DNA from: Spirochaetia bacterium
GTDB taxonomy: Bacteria > Spirochaetota > UBA4802 > UBA5550
Direction of reading: 5' to 3'
Length of the DNA stretch: 38,864 nucleotides
NCBI GenBank assembly: GCA_009885955.1
Contig: VFJS01000097.1
Coordinates: 1 to 38,864, forward strand
Positions 35,244 through 38,864 of this stretch are shown in pieces. The position numbers and the translations under genes were made by a program. Below the pieces are notes generated by a model. It ran no database searches and was not told the origin of the DNA. It saw only the letters and a program-made list of their open reading frames with translations. Within the stretch, counting starts at the first letter, position 1; every line of letters starts with the position of its first letter.

Positions 35244-35266
35244 GATGGTCAATATTTGGTCAACGG
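35244..35266 (+). repeat. Left direct repeat (candidate attL)
   Basis: Identical over 23 bases to the right repeat at 37474. It contains the heptamer TGGTCAA twice, 11 bases apart. Confidence 0.65.
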
Positions 35267-35361
35267 GAATATGAATATTATGTACATAAATATAGTAATT
35301 GTATATAAAATAGGATAATTTTCAGCTTCATCAATAGTGAAGTGAGTTATTCAATATTTTG

Positions 35362-35422
35362 CATAATAAGCTAAAAATGGCTTGACATAATAAGCTAATA
35401 ACAATACACCTTTATAAGCTAA
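35362..35422 (+). promoter_or_regulatory. Three 24-bp-spaced repeats upstream of the Fic gene
   Basis: ATAAGCTAA occurs at 35366-35374, 35390-35398 and 35414-35422, exactly 24 bases apart. The first two copies extend to the 13-mer CATAATAAGCTAA. A weak fourth copy with one mismatch starts at 35439. A -35-like TTGACA at 35382-35387 overlaps the second copy. The array is a good candidate operator for the AbiEi-like N-terminus of the Fic protein encoded 40 bases downstream. Confidence 0.65.
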
Positions 35423-35462
35423 TATTTCTAAATGATAAATAATCTAATCAGGAATAAACACC

Positions 35463-36983
35463 ATGGCTACACCGGCAGATAAGCTTGCACAATCGCTGGA
35501 ACTCCTGCATAAGCTTCAGCACAAAAAGGGGATAGCTGTCATAAAGGCTAAGGATTTGTCACGCACTCACAAGGAACGGCTCGTAGCCCGGGGATTCATA
35601 CAGGAAGTAATCAAGGGCTGGTATATCTCCGCCCGACCGGATGCAAAGGAGGGTGAAAGCACATCATGGTATATGGCCTTCTGGTACTTTTGCTCAGTAT
35701 ATCTCAAAGAGCGCTTTGACGAGAATTGGTCCTTTTCCCCTGAACAATCGCTGCTCATTCACAGCGGTAATTATACTGTTCCAAAACAACTCCTCGTGCG
35801 ATCCCCAAAGGCACGGAACAAGGTAACCAACATGCCTCATGGGACGTCGATTTTCGATATAAGGGGATCATTACCCGATGAAGAAGATGTCCAGGTATTA
35901 GAAGGCCTGAGAGTATATTCTCTTTCTTCTGCTCTTATATCATGCTCTCCGAGCTATTTTTCACGAAATCCTTTTGATGTACGTATTGCCCTAACGATGA
36001 TCAGGGATTCTTCAGAAATCCTATCACATCTGCTTGCAGGGGGACACAGCACCATTGCCGGAAGGCTTGCAGGTGCTTTCCGAAATATGGGCCGGCATCG
36101 TATTGCTGATGATATTTTACAGGCCATGAAAAGTGCCGGGTACACCGTGAGGGAGTCCGATCCTTTTCATGATAAAATGTCTTCTCTACTGGAAATACGG
36201 AGCACTTCGCCCTATGTGAACCGTATTACCATGATGTGGAAACATATGAGAGATGCGGTAATCAATACCTTTCCGGAATCACCGGGGATACCCAAAGATA
36301 AGAATGCTTATATTAAAAGAATGGATGAAATTTATACGACTGATGCCTATCATTCCTTATCGATTGAAGGTTATGGTGTAACCAGGGAGCTCATTGATAA
36401 AGTAAAGAGAGGAATGTGGAATCCTGACAGGAACAGGGAGGACAAAAATTATATCAACGTTCTTGCTGCACGGGGTTACTGGCAGGCATTTCAAGCAGTA
36501 AAGATGAGTGTAAAAAGGATCTTGAAGGGAGAGAATCCCGGCCATGTTGCTGATATGGACCATGGCAGCTGGTACCGGGAACTCTTCTCACCCATTGTCA
36601 CTGCGGGAATCCTGAAATCATCGGATCTGGCCGGATACCGGAATGATCAGGTTTACATAAAAGGATCCAAGCATACACCGCTCAATCCAGCAGCCTTAAG
36701 GGATGCTATGCCTGCATTGTTAGATTTATTAAAAGAGGAAAAAGAGCCTTGCGTCCGTGCCGTTCTCGGACATTTCATCTTTGTCTATATCCATCCATAC
36801 ATGGACGGTAATGGTAGAATTGGACGCTTTCTCATGAATGTCATGCTGGCATCGGGCGGGTATCCATGGACGGTGATTCCGGTTGAAAGCAGGAATGAAT
36901 ACATGAATGCACTGGAAAAAGCAAGTGTTGATCTGGATATTACCCCATTATCACGGTTTATTTCGACGCTTGTTAAGGGGTAA
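35463..36983 (+). CDS. Fic-domain protein with an AbiEi-like N-terminal region
   Basis: A 506-residue protein. Residues 1-200 resemble the type IV antitoxin AbiEi: a winged-helix start (ELLHKLQHKKGIAVIKAKDLSRTHKERLVARGFIQEVIKGWYIS, given here in part as GFIQEVIKGWYIS) and LEGLRVYSLSSALISCSP. The Fic domain has the active motif IHPYMDGNGRIGR, with catalytic His444. The inhibitory helix motif Ser298-x3-Glu302-Gly303 (SLSIEG) lies N-terminal to it, as in self-inhibited Fic proteins. It would transfer AMP, or another nucleotide group, to a target protein when uninhibited. The ATG has AGGA upstream. The product may repress its own promoter through the 24-bp-spaced repeats and act as a stand-alone toxin or defence/stress protein. 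Confidence 0.87.
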   Translation: MATPADKLAQSLELLHKLQHKKGIAVIKAKDLSRTHKERLVARGFIQEVIKGWYISARPDAKEGESTSWYMAFWYFCSVYLKERFDENWSFSPEQSLLIHSGNYTVPKQLLVRSPKARNKVTNMPHGTSIFDIRGSLPDEEDVQVLEGLRVYSLSSALISCSPSYFSRNPFDVRIALTMIRDSSEILSHLLAGGHSTIAGRLAGAFRNMGRHRIADDILQAMKSAGYTVRESDPFHDKMSSLLEIRSTSPYVNRITMMWKHMRDAVINTFPESPGIPKDKNAYIKRMDEIYTTDAYHSLSIEGYGVTRELIDKVKRGMWNPDRNREDKNYINVLAARGYWQAFQAVKMSVKRILKGENPGHVADMDHGSWYRELFSPIVTAGILKSSDLAGYRNDQVYIKGSKHTPLNPAALRDAMPALLDLLKEEKEPCVRAVLGHFIFVYIHPYMDGNGRIGRFLMNVMLASGGYPWTVIPVESRNEYMNALEKASVDLDITPLSRFISTLVKG

Positions 36984-37241
36984 GAAGTATAGGTAAGTAC
37001 AACAGATAGTGGATACTATCATGAAAGAAAAGTCTGCTCAATAGAAATATTTGTTTCAATCAGATATGATGCTCGTTATCGGAAACAGCATATCGCCTCA
37101 TTCAACAAAGTACTCGAAACGGTAGCTTTTCCCTCATGTAGATTCATGATTCAATACAAGTTGTTTATTTCCCCTTATTGTAAATCGGCATATCCTGCGA
37201 TTTGGCAGAGATGGGAAGGACAGGGAACTGTCAATTAATGT

Positions 37242-37475
37242 TTGTCGAGGTCAAACGGTTTGAGGCTTCACTTCCACGATCTACGTCATGACTATGCTCA
37301 ATCCTTGAGGGATGCCGGAGTTTCTCTTGATGATATTCAAGCCTTTCTCGGACATGCATCAGTAACAACTACTGAAAGCCGTTATGCTCAACTTGGCGGA
37401 AAAGATGGCAAGGCGAAGGTTGACCGCATACATGCTGTTATTCTGGTCAATTTTGATATTGATGTCCTTAATTGA
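37242..37475 (+). pseudogene. C-terminal fragment of a tyrosine recombinase (integrase)
   Basis: About 77 residues matching the end of phage-type integrases: HFHDLRHDYAQSLRDAGVSLDDIQAFLGHASVTTTESRYAQL, seen here in the parts HDLRH (HxxR box), LGHAS and the nucleophile Tyr in SRYAQL. The N-terminal and central parts are missing. Just upstream, another frame encodes RFGRDGKDRELSI, like the strand after the first catalytic Arg, so at least one frameshift or deletion has occurred. The frame opens with TTG at 37242 after a stop at 37236. The stop codon TGA (37473-37475) lies in the right direct repeat. Confidence 0.8.
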
Positions 37476-37496
37476 TGGTCAATATTTGGTCAACGG
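37474..37496 (+). repeat. Right direct repeat (candidate attR)
   Basis: Identical over 23 bases to the left repeat at 35244 and overlapping the integrase stop codon. Confidence 0.65.
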
Positions 37497-37540
37497 AGAG
37501 GGTGAATAGCGGCGGTAGATTTTGGTGCTTGCTTGTAACT

Positions 37541-37559
37541 CCTGAACCGTTCAGGTTTT
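37541..37559 (+). terminator. Short hairpin with T-run
   Basis: CCTGAA (37541-37546) and TTCAGG (37550-37555) with a 3-base loop, followed by TTTT. It could end transcription from the integrase side, or on the other strand lie downstream of the tRNA. The stem is short. Confidence 0.4.
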
Positions 37560-37566
37560 GCAATCA

Positions 37567-37638
37567 GCCTGCTGCCAGAATCGAACTGGCGCTCTCTTCA
37601 TTACGAGTGAAGTGCTTTACCAACTAAGCCAAGCAGGC
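37567..37638 (-). tRNA. tRNA-Thr (anticodon CGT)
   Basis: On the minus strand a 72-base cloverleaf folds completely: acceptor GCCTGCT/AGCAGGC, D stem GCTT/AAGC, anticodon stem CTTCA/TGAAG with loop CTCGTAA (anticodon CGT, threonine codon ACG), a 5-base variable loop and T stem GCCAG/CTGGC with loop TTCGATT. The CCA end is not encoded. Its 3' end faces the integrase fragment. Confidence 0.95.
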
Positions 37639-37837
37639 AAGGGTGAAAAATCAGTGAAATAATTGACAGTATGCCATTTTCTGTCAAGGGATTTCAGCAA
37701 AAGTTGAATATTTTTGCTTATTTTTCAGTTTTTTTTAATTCTGAATAATTGCCGGGGAAAATATCGCATGATAATCACACAGACTAGCAATTAGCACTTC
37801 ATTTTTTTCACACGACATTCTAATCTACCTTAAATAA

Positions 37838-38095
37838 ATCATCAAGACTGCTGACTTCCTCGATGCTTGCCACAGTGCTGCAGTCGTTGCAGTTCGTCGT
37901 GGAGGTAGTGTAAATGTATTTGATTCAATCAATCACTTCTTTCTTATCAGTCAAATGATTATTCCGGGTTCTAATTACTGGAACATGGGCATTGGGCTTG
38001 ATAAGGTGGATGTGGAGAAGGATCTGGAAGGTATTATGACAATGAAAGTATTGGGTCAAAATATGGCTTGGTTGTTAAAGCAAATTAATAAGTAA
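37838..38095 (+). pseudogene. Remnant of a flavodoxin-like NADPH-dependent FMN reductase
   Basis: An open frame of 85 codons without a start at its beginning (a stop precedes at 37835). Its sequence matches the C-terminal half of iron-sulfur-flavoprotein-type reductases: [39 protein letters not shown] (seen as VAVRRGG, INHFFL and [12 protein letters not shown]), then the closing helix [16 protein letters not shown]. The flavin-binding N-terminal half is missing and I see no trace of it upstream. It is probably a decay product. Confidence 0.65.
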
Positions 38096-38161
38096 TCTTT
38101 TTTGGATATTTTAAACAGAATCTACCAGTGTATTTATACTGAAAAAAATTAAAGGGATTTT

Positions 38162-38284
38162 ATGAAATACAATATATCTATCTTCCAGAATCAATTTCCC
38201 TTAATGGATGTTGATATTGAAGCTACATCAAAAGGAAAGCAAATCAGAAGCACTGAATATGGCTATAAAGTATCCAGCATATGA
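38162..38284 (+). CDS. Small unknown protein
   Basis: A 40-codon frame (MKYNISIFQNQFPLMDVDIE...) with a good ribosome binding site, AAAGGGA, about 6-8 bases before the ATG. No family recognised. It lies in a decayed region and could be the start of a truncated gene. Confidence 0.35.
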   Translation: MKYNISIFQNQFPLMDVDIEATSKGKQIRSTEYGYKVSSI

Positions 38285-38413
38285 TTCATTGAAATCATTG
38301 ATACTTTTTTGCTGACAGAGATTTGATAAACAACTGTAGTTTAGTTTACTATCATTTTGTTGAATAGTTTCTAAATCTCCAAAAATAAAGCTCTAAAAGA
38401 AATTAATATATTT

Positions 38414-38716
38414 ATGACTTTATTTGAGAAAGTTCAAAAATATCTGCTATCTGATGAGTGGAAGATTGTTCCTTAATACAGCAAAGATGGGAGATTGATG
38501 GAAAATTCTTCTAATGTCATGAATAGGTTTGTTAACAATAAAAATGTATCTCTTATTGTTACCATCACAAAAAGGAATATTGTTCATCCCGCTATTTATC
38601 GACTAAAAAAATGGGATATTCATCGTGTTGATTTAGAATCTATCCATATTCGAGATTTCCCTTCCACTGGTATCAGCAATGTCTTCAAGGTGGCTGAGAT
38701 AAGCAGGGTGAAATAG
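38414..38716 (+). pseudogene. Unknown gene interrupted by an in-frame stop
   Basis: An ATG at 38414 opens MTLFEKVQKYLLSDEWKIVP, which stops at TAA 38474-38476. The same frame then continues without another stop to 38716 (YSKDGRLMENSSNV... to AEISRVK). The sequence across the stop reads like one protein of about 100 residues. Translation might restart at the ATG at 38498, but no ribosome binding site supports this. No family recognised. Confidence 0.45.
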
Positions 38717-38765
38717 TTTTTATTACAGTATTTGATCGAGGTAATGATTGCATGTAACCCATAAG

Positions 38766-38828
38766 CGTGTATATGAATTCCGTCACAATAAAATGACACA
38801 GCAGACCAGAGTAAAATTCATATACGCG
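38766..38828. repeat. Near-perfect inverted repeat at the window edge
   Basis: CGTGTATATGAATT (38766-38779) and AATTCATATACGCG (38815-38828) are inverted copies with one mismatch. They surround the start of the last partial frame and could be an operator or an element end. Confidence 0.5.
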
Positions 38829-38864
38829 GAGTTGAACGAAGCCGCTAAGGCCAAACTTATGGGA
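38793..38864 (+). CDS. Start of a protein running off the window
   Basis: ATG at 38793 opens a 24-codon frame to the end of the window (MTQQTRVKFIYAELNEAAKA...). The protein-like, charged composition is plausible, but no ribosome binding site precedes it and no family is recognisable from this length. Confidence 0.3.
   Translation, partial: MTQQTRVKFIYAELNEAAKAKLMG

Larger units (their letters stand above)
35244..37496. mobile_element. Small integrated element bounded by 23-bp direct repeats
   Basis: A 23-base direct repeat (GATGGTCAATATTTGG... ending TCAACGG) occurs at both ends, 35244-35266 and 37474-37496. Between them lie the Fic gene and a tyrosine-recombinase fragment whose stop codon falls inside the right repeat, as in many integrases reading into their own attachment site. 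A tRNA-Thr gene begins 70 bases outside the right end. The integrase is broken, so the element is probably no longer mobile by itself. Confidence 0.6.

Noticed and set aside
35382-35418. Complete sigma-70 promoter for the Fic gene
   Set aside because: TTGACA is clear, but no -10 lies at a proper distance (the nearest TATAAG is 25 bases on), so only the repeats are reported.

Overview
The window looks like part of the chromosome of a Gram-negative, probably anaerobic bacterium. Evidence for an outer membrane: several proteins with signal peptides that end like beta-barrels (10841, 19651, 23412). Evidence for anaerobic C1 metabolism: an MvhD/MetV/MetF methylenetetrahydrofolate reductase set joined to ferredoxin-rich, archaeal-type glutamate synthase parts. 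A flagellin-like protein carrying a Sec signal peptide would suit a spirochaete-like cell with periplasmic flagella, but this is only a hint and I do not assign a phylum. GC content varies: about half in the 24-31.5 kb operon, much lower in both flanks and the IS/toxin regions.

Layout. 0.1-2.3 kb: an IS21-family istA/istB pair with right-end repeats but no visible left end. 2.3-2.8 kb: a RelE-type toxin-antitoxin pair with a promoter and a large inverted repeat. 3.1-5.8 kb: an acyl-CoA ligase and a double-hotdog MaoC-like protein (minus strand). 6.1-6.9 kb: the secreted flagellin-like protein. 7.2-8.0 kb: an RluA pseudouridine synthase. 8.4-10.8 kb: a DUF3015 protein and a DUF4105 protein, with a strong terminator hairpin lying inside the 5' end of the second frame. 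11.3-17.1 kb: a hybrid histidine kinase, a four-PAS HWE/HisKA_2-type kinase and a single-domain receiver, apparently one signalling cluster. 17.2-21.3 kb: envelope genes (an unknown membrane protein, a charged repeat protein, an outer-membrane barrel) facing an ECF sigma factor/FecR-like anti-sigma pair. 21.6-23.4 kb: a methyltransferase and another barrel-like protein.

23.9-31.6 kb: the most interesting block, six tightly packed plus-strand genes: mvhD-like, metV-like, metF, a ferredoxin protein with a degenerate glutamate-synthase FMN domain, a ferredoxin protein with an intact-looking FMN domain, and a glutamine amidotransferase fused to the GltB GXGXG domain. No gltD, hdrA or NAD(P)H-binding flavoprotein is present. 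My inference is an electron-transfer assembly linking methylene-THF/methyl-THF chemistry to glutamine-dependent glutamate (or related amine) synthesis through ferredoxin-like clusters.

31.6-35.2 kb: a PAS/HD-GYP phosphodiesterase, a secreted zinc amidase and an esterase that follows in the same frame after a single TAG. 35.2-37.5 kb: a small cargo region bounded by 23-bp direct repeats, carrying a Fic protein with an AbiEi-like N-terminus, three 24-bp-spaced repeats upstream of it, and a tyrosine-recombinase fragment whose stop codon lies in the right repeat. tRNA-Thr(CGT) follows. The last 1.2 kb is decayed sequence with a flavodoxin-type reductase remnant, a frame split by a stop codon, and a gene start at the window edge.
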